Counted from the stretch's first letter, positions 35,018 through 44,280 are shown. The stretch is DNA of 64,000 bases from Janthinobacterium sp051380875 (GCF_051380875.1 NZ_JBNYXW010000008.1:1-64000), one strand, 5' to 3'. Notes: generated by a model not told the origin, from the sequence alone. Numbers and translations are program-made.

Positions 35018-35326
35018 TTAGCATCCAAACCACCGCACTTTAGCTTTCGGTTCCCGCCACCGTTTCGCATTCGAAACCAACCACCAATTCCCAGTGGCTT
35101 CAACCGCCAGTCGCGTATATCCGACGATGTGGGAACTCAAAAGCCACGGCATGGTTAACCGTCACCGCATGCACTGATCCCACCACAACTAAAATCAACC
35201 GCCACTTGGTTCGTCGACATTTCCTCACGGGTAACGCAGCAACAAGGTGTTGTTTCAGCTCGGCTCACCGCCTTGGCACACCAATATCGACGACAAATAA
35301 TTGATACCATCTATCCAATACACCCA
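35018..35326. other. Gap without recognisable gene
   Basis: About 310 bp between the IS3 remnant and the trbA promoter. I see no open frame with family similarity and no clear repeat. It might be plasmid backbone DNA or an oriT relic, but no relaxase nick motif can be recognised. Confidence 0.4.
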
Positions 35327-35355
35327 TTGCAATTTATTTGCCATACAATTATATT
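35327..35355 (+). promoter_or_regulatory. Promoter of trbA
   Basis: A -35 box TTGCAA (35327-35332) and a -10 box TATATT (35350-35355) are 17 bp apart in an AT-rich stretch, 37 bp before the GTG start of trbA. GGAAA lies between as ribosome site. This is a near-consensus sigma-70 promoter. Confidence 0.6.
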
Positions 35356-35392
35356 GATTGACATAAAAACACCAAATTGAGGAAAATTCAAC

Positions 35393-35770
35393 GTGTACAA
35401 CCAAATTTTCTTCACCAATGTCCTGCGCCTTCTGGATGAACTGGGCATCTCCAAAAATGAACTGTCCGACCGCGCGGACATGTCGGTGTCGTTCCTGTCC
35501 GATCTGACTAATGGCAAGGCCAATCCCTCGCTCAAGATCATGGAGTCGATCGCCAAAGCCCTCGACGTGACGCTACCTGCCCTGCTGGAAATGACCGACT
35601 TGGACCAGGAATCGCTCGACATGCTCGCGGGTGGCAAGGCGCCGAGCAGCCTGCCGCCCGGCTATGTGCGCATGGCGGCGGTGCTCACCGAGTACCAGGC
35701 ATTTCAGGTGCACCAGTGGAATGATACGAATCGGAAGAACATCGCGGGCGGCAAGCAAGCAGACGGCTGA
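35393..35770 (+). CDS. trbA: TrbA-like XRE repressor of the trb operon
   Basis: A 125-residue protein with a GTG start. The N-terminal HTH_3 domain (about 5-60: LRLLDELGISKNELSDRADM, SVSFLSDLTNGKANPSLKIM) is followed by a C-terminal tail with the pattern SSLPPGYVRMAAVLTEYQAFQVHQW. Length, tail and position directly upstream of trbB match TrbA of IncP plasmids, which represses transfer and partition genes. It lies 198 bp before trbB, and that gap carries TGCAT repeats near 35928-35951 that may be its target. Confidence 0.75.
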   Translation: MYNQIFFTNVLRLLDELGISKNELSDRADMSVSFLSDLTNGKANPSLKIMESIAKALDVTLPALLEMTDLDQESLDMLAGGKAPSSLPPGYVRMAAVLTEYQAFQVHQWNDTNRKNIAGGKQADG

Positions 35771-35968
35771 CTGGCGTAAATGCGCCACCACCTGCGCACG
35801 CGCTGTAAATTCATATCTTCAGTGAAATAGTCAACCAGTATCGGCACCTAACACCGACCTGATCAAAAAATAAGCAGATGAGGTTTGCGCCAAGTCTAAT
35901 CAAGCTATTTTTCACGGTATATCCTTTGCATATGTGAAATGCATTGATGCAGCAGGGGTATACCAATC

Positions 35969-36928
35969 ATGGCTGATACCGAAGATTTTTCCACGCTGAA
36001 GGACCGGGCCCGGCGCAAGCTGGAGCGCGACATGGGTCCCTTGCTAATGGCGGCGCTGAACGATCCGCGCACCGTGGAAATCATGCTCAATGCCGACGGC
36101 CGGCTATGGCAGGAGCGGCTGGGCGAGCGGATGCAGTGCATCGGCACGCTGCGCGCGGCGCAGGCCGAAGCCATCGTCAAGACCGTGGCAGGCTACCATG
36201 GCAAGGAAGTCACGCGCGGCAAACCCCTGCTGGAAGGCGAACTACCGCTCGATGGCTCACGCTTCGCCGGCCAGCTACCTCCAGTCGTGCTCTCCCCCAC
36301 TTTTGCCATCCGCAAGAAAGCCATTGCAATCTACACGCTGGACGAGTATGTCGCCACCGGCAACATGACGACGCGCCAACGCAGCGTCCTGCAGCAGGCA
36401 GTTGCCAGTCACCGCAACATCCTCGTCACCGGCGGCACTGGCTCCGGCAAGACTACCCTGGTCAACGCCATCATCAACGAAATGGTCCTCTGCGATCCCG
36501 GCGAGCGTATCTTCATCATCGAAGACACGGGAGAAATCCAGTGCGCCGCGGAGAACTTCGTGCAGTACCACACTTCTTTCGACGTCTCCATGACGGCCCT
36601 GCTGAAAGCAACCCTACGCATGCGCCCTGACCGCATCCTTGTCGGCGAAGTACGGGGACCCGAGGCGCTGGACTTGCTCGACGCATGGAATACGGGCCAC
36701 GAGGGTGGCGCTGCCACCCTGCACGCGAACAATCCGGCGGCGGGCCTCGTCCGCCTCAAGTCCCTCATCACCCGCAACGCATCGGCTCCGGCCGACATTG
36801 AGCCACTGATCGGCGAGGTGGTCCACATGGTCGTGCATATCGCCCGCACTCCTTCCGGCCGCAGCGTCCAGGAAATCCTTGAGGTTTCCGGCTACGCGGA
36901 CGGCCGCTATCTCACCCACCTACCCTGA
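35969..36928 (+). CDS. trbB: TrbB, VirB11-type T4SS ATPase
   Basis: A 319-residue hexameric secretion ATPase. The N-terminal domain runs to about residue 140, followed by Walker A GGTGSGKTTLVNAI (about 154-167), the Asp box FIIEDTGEIQC, Walker B-like RPDRILVGEVRGPEALD, and the His box GHEGGAATLHANN. All are intact, unlike TrbE. It provides energy for pilus assembly at the cytoplasmic face of the mating-pair channel. The length equals RP4 TrbB. It begins the main trb operon, and the next gene starts 10 nt after its stop. Confidence 0.93.
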   Translation: MADTEDFSTLKDRARRKLERDMGPLLMAALNDPRTVEIMLNADGRLWQERLGERMQCIGTLRAAQAEAIVKTVAGYHGKEVTRGKPLLEGELPLDGSRFAGQLPPVVLSPTFAIRKKAIAIYTLDEYVATGNMTTRQRSVLQQAVASHRNILVTGGTGSGKTTLVNAIINEMVLCDPGERIFIIEDTGEIQCAAENFVQYHTSFDVSMTALLKATLRMRPDRILVGEVRGPEALDLLDAWNTGHEGGAATLHANNPAAGLVRLKSLITRNASAPADIEPLIGEVVHMVVHIARTPSGRSVQEILEVSGYADGRYLTHLP

Positions 36929-36938
36929 GGAGCTCCCG

Positions 36939-37367
36939 ATGGTTACATTTCTGCCAGGCCCGCCGAGCCCCATCCACGCCAAGACGCAGTTCTGGCTATG
37001 CGCGGCCGTCATAGTCCTGCTATTTCTGTCATTGCCGCACCAGGCCAATGCCGCAGCCGGTACCGGCGGCTCACTGCCCTATGAAAGCTGGCTGGAGAAC
37101 CTGCGCAATTCCGTCACCGGGCCGGTGGCCTTCGCGCTGTCCATTATCGGCATCGTCATCGCCGGCGGCGTGCTCATTTTTGGCGGCGACTTAAATGGCT
37201 TCTTCCGCACCTTGATCTTCATCGTACTGGTCATGGCGCTGCTGGTGGGCGCGCAAAACGTGATGAGCACCTTCTTCGGGCGCGGCGCAGAAATCGCGGC
37301 AGCAAGCGACATGCTGTGCGGCGGCATACGCCATGCCGCGCTGTGCACCGGCGCACGGTTGGCATAG
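36939..37367 (+). CDS. trbC: TrbC, prepropilin of the IncP-type pilus
   Basis: A 142-residue pilin precursor. A long leader ends near HQANAAAGTGG; the mature core begins GGSLPYESWLENLRNSVTGP and has two hydrophobic helices. The segment VMSTFFGRGAEIAA is almost identical to RP4 TrbC. In RP4 the signal peptidase, a C-terminal cut and TraF (removing AEIA) yield a cyclic pilin. The AEIA tetrapeptide is kept here, but no traF is present in the window. The start at 36939 follows GAGGAG. Confidence 0.92.
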   Translation: MVTFLPGPPSPIHAKTQFWLCAAVIVLLFLSLPHQANAAAGTGGSLPYESWLENLRNSVTGPVAFALSIIGIVIAGGVLIFGGDLNGFFRTLIFIVLVMALLVGAQNVMSTFFGRGAEIAAASDMLCGGIRHAALCTGARLA

Positions 37368-37369
37368 CC

Positions 37370-37681
37370 ATGGCCCTGCGCGCCATCCCCATCCGCCGTG
37401 CGGGCAACCGGCACAACCTGTTCATGGGCGGTGACCGCGAACTTGTCATGTTTGCTGGCCTGCTGGCCTTCGCGCTAATTTTCAGCGCGCAGGAACTGCG
37501 GGCAACAGTGGTGGGACTGTTGCTGTGGACGGGCGCCCTGTTCGCCTGCCGCCTGATGGCCAAGCATGATCCGAAGCTGCGCCAGGTGTACCTGCGCCAC
37601 CGCCGCTACCGGCGCTACTATGCCGCGCGCAGCACGCCCTTCCGCGTCAACACAGCCGGCCAGGGGAGGCAATACAAATGA
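37370..37681 (+). CDS. trbD: TrbD, VirB3-like membrane protein
   Basis: A 103-residue protein with two adjoining hydrophobic segments (about 25-60) and a basic C-terminus (YLRHRRYRRYYAARSTPFRV). It matches TrbD/VirB3, small inner membrane proteins that work with the VirB4-type ATPase. It starts 2 nt after trbC and overlaps trbE by 4 nt (ATGA). Confidence 0.9.
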   Translation: MALRAIPIRRAGNRHNLFMGGDRELVMFAGLLAFALIFSAQELRATVVGLLLWTGALFACRLMAKHDPKLRQVYLRHRRYRRYYAARSTPFRVNTAGQGRQYK

Positions 37682-39966
37682 CTGAAGCGATCTCTATTGC
37701 CATTGCGGCTTGCGGCTGCCTGATGCTGGTCATCCTGTATGCCCGCATCCGCGCAGCTAGTGCCGGCATGCGGCTGAAACAGCACCGCTCGCGCGATGCA
37801 GGGCTGGCCGACCTGCTGAACTATGCCGCCATGGTCGACGACGGCGTCATCGTCGGCAAGAACGGCTCTTTCACGGCGGCCTGGATCTACCGAGGCGGGG
37901 ACAACGCCAGCAGCACGGAACAGCAGCGCGAATTGGTCTCCTTCCGCATCAACCAAGCGTTGTCCGGGCTGGGCAGCGGCTGGATGATCCACGTCGACGC
38001 GGTGCGGCGGCCCGCACCCGGCTATGCAGCCGCCGGCCAGTCCCACTTCCCCGATCCGGTTTCCGCCGCCATCGACGAGGAACGCCGCCGCCTGTTCGAA
38101 GGTCTGGGCACCATGCACGAAGGCTACTTCGTCTTCAGCGCCACCTACCTTCCGCCGCTGCTGGCACAAAGCAGATTCGTTGAGCTGATGTTCGACGATG
38201 AAGCGGCGACACCCGGCCACAAGGCGCGCACACAGGGTTTGATCGATTTCTTCAGACGCGAGTGCGCCAGCATCGAGTCGCGCTTATCGTCTGCCGTAGC
38301 GCTGGAACGCCTGCGCGGCAAGGAGGTCATCGGCGAAGATGGCAGCTGCGCCACCCATGACGCGCTGCTGCGCTGGCTGCAGTTTTGCATCACCGGCATC
38401 AACCACCCGGTCATCCTGCCCCGCAATCCCATGTACCTCGACGCCGTGATCGGCGGCCAGGAGCTGTTCGGCGGCGTCGTGCCCCGGATAGGCCGCAAGT
38501 TCGTCCAGGCGGTCGCCATCGAGGGCTTCCCGTTGGAGTCCACGCCCGGCATCCTCACCGCGCTTGGCGAACTGGCATGCGAATACCGCTGGTCCTCGCG
38601 CTTCATCTTCATGGATACCCACGAGGCAGTCAGCCACCTCGACAAGTTCCGCAAGAAGTGGCGGCAGAAGATACGCGGTTTCTTCGACCAGGTATTCAAT
38701 ACCAGCACCGGCCCCGTGGACCAAGATGCGCTGTCGATGGTGGCCGATGCGGAGGCGGCCATTGCGGAGGTCAACAGCGGCCTGGTGGCGCAGGGCTACT
38801 ACACGAGCGTTGTGATCTTGATGGACGAGGACCGGGAAAGACTCGACGCCGCCGCGCGCCAGGTCGAGAAAGCGATCAACCGCACCGGCTTTGCAGCGCG
38901 GGTGGAGTCGGTCAACACCATGGACGCCTACCTGGGCAGCCTGCCCGGCCATGGCGTGGAGAATGTGCGGCGTCCCTTGATCAACACCATGAACCTGGCC
39001 GACCTGCTCCCCACGAGCACCATCTGGACAGGACTGGACAAGGCACCCTGCCCTTTGTATCCGCCACTGGCGCCAGCCCTGATGCACTGCGTGACGCATG
39101 GCGACACGCGCAGCGACCGCGCCTGGGCCATGGAGTGGATCGACACCATCCTCTCCCTGAACAATGTCGAGACGACGCCCGCCCAGCGCAACGAAATCGG
39201 TAACGCCATCATGAGCATGCATGCCAGCGGCGCAAAGACCCTTTCCGAATTCGCGCTGACGATCCAGGATGAAGCGGTGCGCCAGGCGATACGCCCCTAT
39301 ACGGTCGAGGGCAGCATGGGGCACCTGCTCGATGCCGAGGAAGACGGCCTGTCGCTGTCCGACTTCACTGTCTTCGAGATCGAGGAACTGATGGGCATGG
39401 GCGAAAAATATGCGCTTCCCACCCTGCTATACCTGTTTCGCCGCATCGAGCGCAGCCTGCAGGGCCAGCCTGCCGCCATCATCCTCGACGAAGCGTGGCT
39501 CGCGCTGGGCCACCCCGCCTTCCGCGCCCGCATACGCATCTGGCTAAAAGTGCTGGCGAAGGCGAATTGCCTGGTGCTGATGGCCACCCAAAGCCTGTCC
39601 GACGCGGCCAACTCCGGCATCCTTGACGTGCTGGTGGAATCGACAGCCACCAAGATTTTCTTGCCCAACGTCTATGCGCGCGATGAAGACACGGCGGCGC
39701 TGTACCGCCGCATGGGCTTGAACGCGCGCCAGATCGAAATTCTCGCCACGGCCATCCCGAAGCGCCAGTACTACTATGTCTCGGAGCACGGGCGGCGCCT
39801 GTACGACCTGGCATTAGGGCCGCTGGCCATGGCCTTCGTCGGCGCCACGGACAAGGAATCGGTGGCCGCGGTCAAGGCACTGGAAGCCAAGCATGGCAGT
39901 GCATGGACCAGCGCTTGGCTGGCCAGCCGGGGACTGAACCTGGACGACTACGGAGGCGCAGCATGA
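37678..39966 (+). CDS. trbE: TrbE, VirB4-type ATPase lacking Walker A segment
   Basis: A 762-residue TrbE against roughly 850 in RP4. The N-terminal half (CagE-like domain) and the C-terminal half match well: Walker B AIILDEAWLALGHP near 600-613, ATQSLSDAANSGILD, and RRMGLNARQIEIL. Between LYPPLAPALMHCVTHGDT (to about residue 477) and RSDRAWAMEWIDTIL the expected stretch with the P-loop (GPTGAGKS in relatives) is absent. The join is in frame and without scar. The protein cannot bind ATP in the normal way, so the T4SS is probably disabled or relies on another VirB4. It overlaps trbD and trbF by 4 nt each. Confidence 0.9.
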   Translation: MTEAISIAIAACGCLMLVILYARIRAASAGMRLKQHRSRDAGLADLLNYAAMVDDGVIVGKNGSFTAAWIYRGGDNASSTEQQRELVSFRINQALSGLGSGWMIHVDAVRRPAPGYAAAGQSHFPDPVSAAIDEERRRLFEGLGTMHEGYFVFSATYLPPLLAQSRFVELMFDDEAATPGHKARTQGLIDFFRRECASIESRLSSAVALERLRGKEVIGEDGSCATHDALLRWLQFCITGINHPVILPRNPMYLDAVIGGQELFGGVVPRIGRKFVQAVAIEGFPLESTPGILTALGELACEYRWSSRFIFMDTHEAVSHLDKFRKKWRQKIRGFFDQVFNTSTGPVDQDALSMVADAEAAIAEVNSGLVAQGYYTSVVILMDEDRERLDAAARQVEKAINRTGFAARVESVNTMDAYLGSLPGHGVENVRRPLINTMNLADLLPTSTIWTGLDKAPCPLYPPLAPALMHCVTHGDTRSDRAWAMEWIDTILSLNNVETTPAQRNEIGNAIMSMHASGAKTLSEFALTIQDEAVRQAIRPYTVEGSMGHLLDAEEDGLSLSDFTVFEIEELMGMGEKYALPTLLYLFRRIERSLQGQPAAIILDEAWLALGHPAFRARIRIWLKVLAKANCLVLMATQSLSDAANSGILDVLVESTATKIFLPNVYARDEDTAALYRRMGLNARQIEILATAIPKRQYYYVSEHGRRLYDLALGPLAMAFVGATDKESVAAVKALEAKHGSAWTSAWLASRGLNLDDYGGAA

Positions 39967-40727
39967 ACATTGCCCGCATAATTAGATCGTTGCGCACTGC
40001 AGGAAACCGCAAAGCACCTGCGCAAGACGAATTCCTGGAAGGCGGCCGCCGAAGTGGCGAAAACGACAATCCGTACCTGTCCGCGCGGCGCACCTGGAAC
40101 GATCATGCGGCCCAAGCCGCATCGTCGCGCCAGACTTGGCAGCTGCTGGCTGTGCTGTCGCTGCTGATTGCCCTGGCCGCTGTTGGCGGCATGGTCCATG
40201 TCGCCAGCCAGTCCAGGTTCGTGCCCTATGTGGTCGAGGTCGACAAGCTGGGCCAGCCCTTCGCTGTGGCGCCGGCGCAGCTGGCACTCGCGGCAGACCC
40301 GCGCGTGGTGCGCGCCGCCGCAGCATCCTTCGTTGGCGACGCGCGCCTGGTCACGCCGGACATCGCGCTGCAGCGCAAGGCCATCTACCGGCTGTACTCG
40401 ATGCTGGCGGCAAACGACCCGGCCACGGCCAAGGCAAACGAATGGCTGAACGGTACCGATGAAAGCAGCCCGCTCAAGCGCGCCACTAGGGAAACCGTCA
40501 GCACCGAGATCATTTCCGCCCTGCCGCAGACGGCCGATACCTGGCAGGTCGACTGGACGGAAACGGTGCGCGACCGCCAGGGCGTCTTGACTGCGCCGCC
40601 GTTCCGCATGCGTGCGCTGCTCACCGTGTACACCGTGGCCGCCACGCCCCAGACCACGGAAGAACAGCTGCGCAACAACCCGCTGGGCATCTATATCCGC
40701 GATTTTTCGTGGGCAAAACAACTCTGA
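39963..40727 (+). CDS. trbF: TrbF, VirB8-like inner membrane protein
   Basis: A 254-residue bitopic protein. A cytoplasmic N-terminus with NPYLSARRTWNDH is followed by one transmembrane helix (about 62-80: LLAVLSLLIALAAVGGMVHV) and then a periplasmic VirB8-type domain including VPYVVEVDKLGQPFAV. It is an assembly and nucleation factor of the mating-pair channel. The start at 39963 overlaps the trbE stop as ATGA. Length equals that of RP4 TrbF within a few residues. Confidence 0.92.
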   Translation: MNIARIIRSLRTAGNRKAPAQDEFLEGGRRSGENDNPYLSARRTWNDHAAQAASSRQTWQLLAVLSLLIALAAVGGMVHVASQSRFVPYVVEVDKLGQPFAVAPAQLALAADPRVVRAAAASFVGDARLVTPDIALQRKAIYRLYSMLAANDPATAKANEWLNGTDESSPLKRATRETVSTEIISALPQTADTWQVDWTETVRDRQGVLTAPPFRMRALLTVYTVAATPQTTEEQLRNNPLGIYIRDFSWAKQL

Positions 40728-40738
40728 GGAGGCTTTCC

Positions 40739-41632
40739 ATGAAATCCATCTTCCTGGTACTGATGCTGGGCCTCGCCGCCACTCATGCAACAGCAGGACC
40801 GGACGGCAAGAGCATCGCCGACGGTTACTTCTCCGGCAAGAATCTGGCGCTGACCCAGCAAGAGAAAAACGCGATCGCCATTGCCCAGCGCTGGCGCAGT
40901 GCCAGCGGCACGGGCATCCAGCCCGTGCCGGGCAAGGACGGCACGATCCGCTTTCTCTTTGGAGCCCAGCAGCCCGGCATCGTGTGCGCCGTACTGCAGG
41001 TGTGCGATATCGAGCTGCAGGCGGGCGAACAGGTCAACTCCATCCACCTGGGCGACACGGCGCGCTGGACGGTGGAGCCGGCCATCACGGGCAGCGGCCC
41101 CGCCGAAGTCCAGCACCTCATCATCAAGCCACTCGACGTAGGACTGGAAACCTCGCTGATCGTCACCACCAGCAGGCGTACCTACCATTTCCGGCTACGC
41201 TCGCACCGCAGCGAATTCATGCCGCGCATCGCCTTCACCTATATTGAAGACGCAGCCGCCAAATGGGATGCCCTCAAGACCCGCGATACCCGGGAAAAGC
41301 AGGAACGCACCATCGCGCAGACCGGTGAATACCTGGGCGACCTCAGTTTTGCCTATGTCGTGACGGGTTCCGCGCCCTGGAAACCCGTCCGCGTGTACAA
41401 CAACGGCAGCAAAACCATCATCCAGATGCCGCTGGCGATGGCGCAGACGGAAGCGCCCACCCTGCTGGTGGTGCGCAGGGATGGCGGCCTGTTCAGCGAG
41501 GATGAAACGGCGATGGTCAACTACCGCCTGCAGGGCGACCGCTACATCGTCGACACGGTCTTCGACAAGGCCATTCTGATTGCCGGTGCAGGCCGCGCGC
41601 AGGACAAAGTCACCATCACGCGGGAGAAATGA
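40739..41632 (+). CDS. trbG: TrbG, VirB9-like channel protein
   Basis: A 297-residue periplasmic protein with a signal peptide (MKSIFLVLMLGLAATHATAG). The mature part is a CagX/VirB9 family protein: TIRFLFGAQQPGIVCAVLQV, YHFRLRSHRSEFMPRIAFTY, and a C-terminal domain with RVYNNGSKTIIQMP and VVRRDGGLFSEDE. It forms the outer part of the core complex with TrbH and TrbI. GAGGAGG lies upstream of the 40739 ATG. An in-frame start at 40709 inside trbF is rejected because it would spoil the signal peptide. Confidence 0.92.
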   Translation: MKSIFLVLMLGLAATHATAGPDGKSIADGYFSGKNLALTQQEKNAIAIAQRWRSASGTGIQPVPGKDGTIRFLFGAQQPGIVCAVLQVCDIELQAGEQVNSIHLGDTARWTVEPAITGSGPAEVQHLIIKPLDVGLETSLIVTTSRRTYHFRLRSHRSEFMPRIAFTYIEDAAAKWDALKTRDTREKQERTIAQTGEYLGDLSFAYVVTGSAPWKPVRVYNNGSKTIIQMPLAMAQTEAPTLLVVRRDGGLFSEDETAMVNYRLQGDRYIVDTVFDKAILIAGAGRAQDKVTITREK

Positions 41633-41634
41633 AC

Positions 41635-42114
41635 ATGCGCGCACAGATGATCCTGCCCTTGCTGCTGGCCTGCCTCGCAGGCTGCGCCGGAAACCAGGCC
41701 GCTGGCGTGACAGCCTATGGCAATCTGCTCACGGTGCCAGTGCCTGCGCAGGAAAGTAGAATCGCCGCCGATGCGGCGGCCCGGCTCGTGGCCAGCTACC
41801 CGCCAGCCCACACCCGCTTTACCCTGCAACATGCGGCGCAGGACGGCTTCGGAGCCAAACTGCTGGGACAGTTGCGTGCGCAAGGCTATGCCATTGCGGA
41901 ATTCACCGCCACGGTGGCGCCCAACTCTCCGCTGCCATCCTCGCCAAGTGTGGGAGCCACTCCCCTGCGTTACGTGCTGGACCTGGCCAGCGAGCCCGAT
42001 CTGGTCCGCCTCACGCTGTATACCGGCGGCGAGTCGCTGACGCGCGCCTATCTGGTCCAGGGCGACGCCGCACGGCCGGCCAGCGCGTGGATACACAGGG
42101 AGGCCGGGCCATGA
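41635..42114 (+). CDS. trbH: TrbH, outer membrane lipoprotein of the T4SS core
   Basis: A 159-residue lipoprotein: MRAQMILPLLLACLAGC gives a lipobox LAGC at once, followed by a periplasmic domain. By position it is TrbH, the VirB7-like lipoprotein partner of TrbG, and the length matches RP4 TrbH. Two starts are possible: ATG at 41629 overlapping the trbG stop, or ATG at 41635 with GGGAG at better spacing, which I use. It overlaps trbI by 4 nt (ATGA). Confidence 0.88.
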   Translation: MRAQMILPLLLACLAGCAGNQAAGVTAYGNLLTVPVPAQESRIAADAAARLVASYPPAHTRFTLQHAAQDGFGAKLLGQLRAQGYAIAEFTATVAPNSPLPSSPSVGATPLRYVLDLASEPDLVRLTLYTGGESLTRAYLVQGDAARPASAWIHREAGP

Positions 42115-43490
42115 GCGACGATGAAGACATGTCACCGGACGCCTCGCCCGACAGCGTCCGCAAGAAGTCCGGCGTGCGGCGCGTCAACAACCTGCCCGTC
42201 TACCTGATTGGCGGCGCAATGGGCATCTTCCTGCTCGTGATGGCCCTGGTAGCCTGGGACCGCTCGGCCCAGCAAAACCGCCCGGTAGATCCGCTGGAGG
42301 CAAAGGCTGGCAGCACCAGCATGTTTGCCAAGGAAATCGCCGGCAGCGAGAAGGACGGCTTCGTCGCGCCTGCAAAGGCCACAGTTCCCGGCCAACCCGA
42401 TATGCAGCTGCCCCCGACCGGCGCCATTATCGTGGCCCGCCCCGATGATTTGGAGGCGCCGCCGCGGCCACCAGGCAACACTCTGCCACCAGAAGAGCAG
42501 CGCGGCCTGGAGGAGCGCGAGCGAATGCGCATGGACAAGCTGCGTCAGCTCGACGAGGCGGTCCGCTCCAAGACGACGGTCCAGGCCATCGCCCCGCGCA
42601 GCGCCGGTTCGGCGCTTGGCGGCAACGGCCCGCTCACGCGCGAAGAAGCCCTCACGCAAATGGCGGCCCTGCAGCAGCAGGCCGACGCACAGGCGAGCGA
42701 CAACCCGGCTGCCGCCTACCAGGCCAGGCTGCAGCAGTTACAGGCGATGGGTCTCGGTGGCAGCACTGCCTCTGCGGCCGATGTGGCAGGACCCGTGCCG
42801 CTCGGGGACGCCACCGCTGGCGGCAAAAACTACCGCCAGTTCGATATGCCAGGCCAGGGCGACCGCTGGCGGCTGGACTCGCGCGCGGAAGCGCCCCGCT
42901 CGCCGTACGAACTGCGGGCGGGCTTCGTCGTCCCGGCCATGCTCATTTCCGGCATCAATTCGGACCTGCCAGGCCAAATCGTGGCCCAGGTCAGCCAGGA
43001 CGTGTTCGACACAGCGACGGGAAAATGGCGCTTGATACCGCAGGGTTCACGGCTGGTCGGCCAGTACTCCAGCGACGTCGCCTATGGCCAGTCGCGCGTG
43101 CTGGTCGCCTGGCAGCGCATCGTCTTCCCCGACGGCAAGGCCATGGATATCGGCAGCATGCCCGGTGCAGACAGTGCGGGCTATGCCGGCTTCCGCGATC
43201 AGGTCAACAACCATTACTTCCGCCTGTTTTCCTCGGCCTTCCTGATGTCCGGCGTGACGGCAGGCATTGCCATGAGCCAGCCGCAAACCGTTGACTTGGC
43301 CACGCGCCAGAGCGCCAGCAGCGCCATGAGCGAGGCGCTGGGACAGCAACTTGGCCAGGTGACCGCCCAGTTGATCGCCAGGAACATGAATATTGCGCCA
43401 ACGCTGGAAATCCGGCCCGGCTACCGCTTCAATGTCATCGTCACAAAAGACCTCACCTTTTCCCGCCCCTACAAGGCATTCGACTACTGA
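42111..43490 (+). CDS. trbI: TrbI, VirB10-like core protein
   Basis: A 459-residue protein. A short cytoplasmic part is followed by one helix (about 33-53: VYLIGGAMGIFLLVMALVAW) and a Pro-rich linker (RPDDLEAPPRPPGNTLPPEE). The VirB10 beta-barrel domain from about 250 has FVVPAMLISGINSDLPGQI, PQGSRLVGQYSSDV and MPGADSAGYAGF. It spans the envelope and gates the outer membrane pore. The ribosome site is GGGAGG and the start overlaps trbH by 4 nt. Confidence 0.93.
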   Translation: MSDDEDMSPDASPDSVRKKSGVRRVNNLPVYLIGGAMGIFLLVMALVAWDRSAQQNRPVDPLEAKAGSTSMFAKEIAGSEKDGFVAPAKATVPGQPDMQLPPTGAIIVARPDDLEAPPRPPGNTLPPEEQRGLEERERMRMDKLRQLDEAVRSKTTVQAIAPRSAGSALGGNGPLTREEALTQMAALQQQADAQASDNPAAAYQARLQQLQAMGLGGSTASAADVAGPVPLGDATAGGKNYRQFDMPGQGDRWRLDSRAEAPRSPYELRAGFVVPAMLISGINSDLPGQIVAQVSQDVFDTATGKWRLIPQGSRLVGQYSSDVAYGQSRVLVAWQRIVFPDGKAMDIGSMPGADSAGYAGFRDQVNNHYFRLFSSAFLMSGVTAGIAMSQPQTVDLATRQSASSAMSEALGQQLGQVTAQLIARNMNIAPTLEIRPGYRFNVIVTKDLTFSRPYKAFDY

Positions 43491-43508
43491 CGGCAAGGAG
43501 CATGCATA

Positions 43509-44270
43509 ATGGACAAAACTTTAGCGGCTAAAATCATGGCGGGCATGGTGCTCTGCATTCCCATCGCCATGCAGCCGGCCCGTGCGGGTCTGCCGGTCAT
43601 CGATGCCAGCAACCTGTCGCAGAACAGCGTAAGCGCCCTGGAAAACGTGGCGCATACGCTCAAGCAGATACAGCAGTACCGGACCCAGCTGCAGCAATAC
43701 CAGAATATGCTACAAAATACCGCCGCGCCGCCGGCCTTCATCTGGGACCCGGCCAACCGGACCATGAACCTGCTGCGGCGCGAGATCGATACGCTCGGCT
43801 ACTACAAAAGCAGCTTGGGCAGCATTGATGCCTACCTGCGCAAGTACCGCAGTGTCAGCGACTACCGGGGCTCGCCCTGCTTCTCGGTGCGCGGCTGCAC
43901 GCAGACAGAATGGGCGGCGATGAGCGACGCGCAGCGCCTCGGCTCGGATGCGCAGAAACGCTCGACCGACGCCCTCTTCCGGGGCCTGGACCGCCAGCAG
44001 GATGCCATGGAGGCCGACGCGCGCCAGCTGATGAAACTGCAGGCGGCGGCACAAGGCGCCAGCGGGCAGATGCAGGCCATCGGCTATGCCAACCAGATGG
44101 CCAGCCAGCAAGCCACACAGCTACTGCAGATACGCGGCCTGCTGATTTCGCAACAGAACGTCATTGCGACGCGCTACCAGAGCCTGGCCGACCGCGAGGC
44201 GATGCAGCGCGCCTCGGACGAGGTTGTACTGAGCAACACCTATCGACCCAGCCCTGCGCGCGGCTGGTAA
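43509..44270 (+). CDS. trbJ: TrbJ, VirB5-like pilus protein
   Basis: A 253-residue secreted protein with a signal peptide (MDKTLAAKIMAGMVLCIPIA, cleavage near PARAG) and a mostly helical, Gln-rich body (QYRTQLQQYQNMLQNTAAPP). It is the VirB5/TrbJ type, a minor pilus or adhesin component. A good site, AAGGAG, lies before the 43509 ATG. It is followed by trbK after 10 nt. Confidence 0.9.
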   Translation: MDKTLAAKIMAGMVLCIPIAMQPARAGLPVIDASNLSQNSVSALENVAHTLKQIQQYRTQLQQYQNMLQNTAAPPAFIWDPANRTMNLLRREIDTLGYYKSSLGSIDAYLRKYRSVSDYRGSPCFSVRGCTQTEWAAMSDAQRLGSDAQKRSTDALFRGLDRQQDAMEADARQLMKLQAAAQGASGQMQAIGYANQMASQQATQLLQIRGLLISQQNVIATRYQSLADREAMQRASDEVVLSNTYRPSPARGW

Positions 44271-44280
44271 GGAGACAGCA

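Noticed and set aside
35018..35326. oriT of an IncP-like element
   Set aside because: No nick-site consensus or relaxase gene could be recognised; the gap is left unassigned.
38284..39324. 346-codon open frame on the minus strand
   Set aside because: It is antisense to trbE in GC-rich DNA; the composition and lack of motifs point to a shadow.
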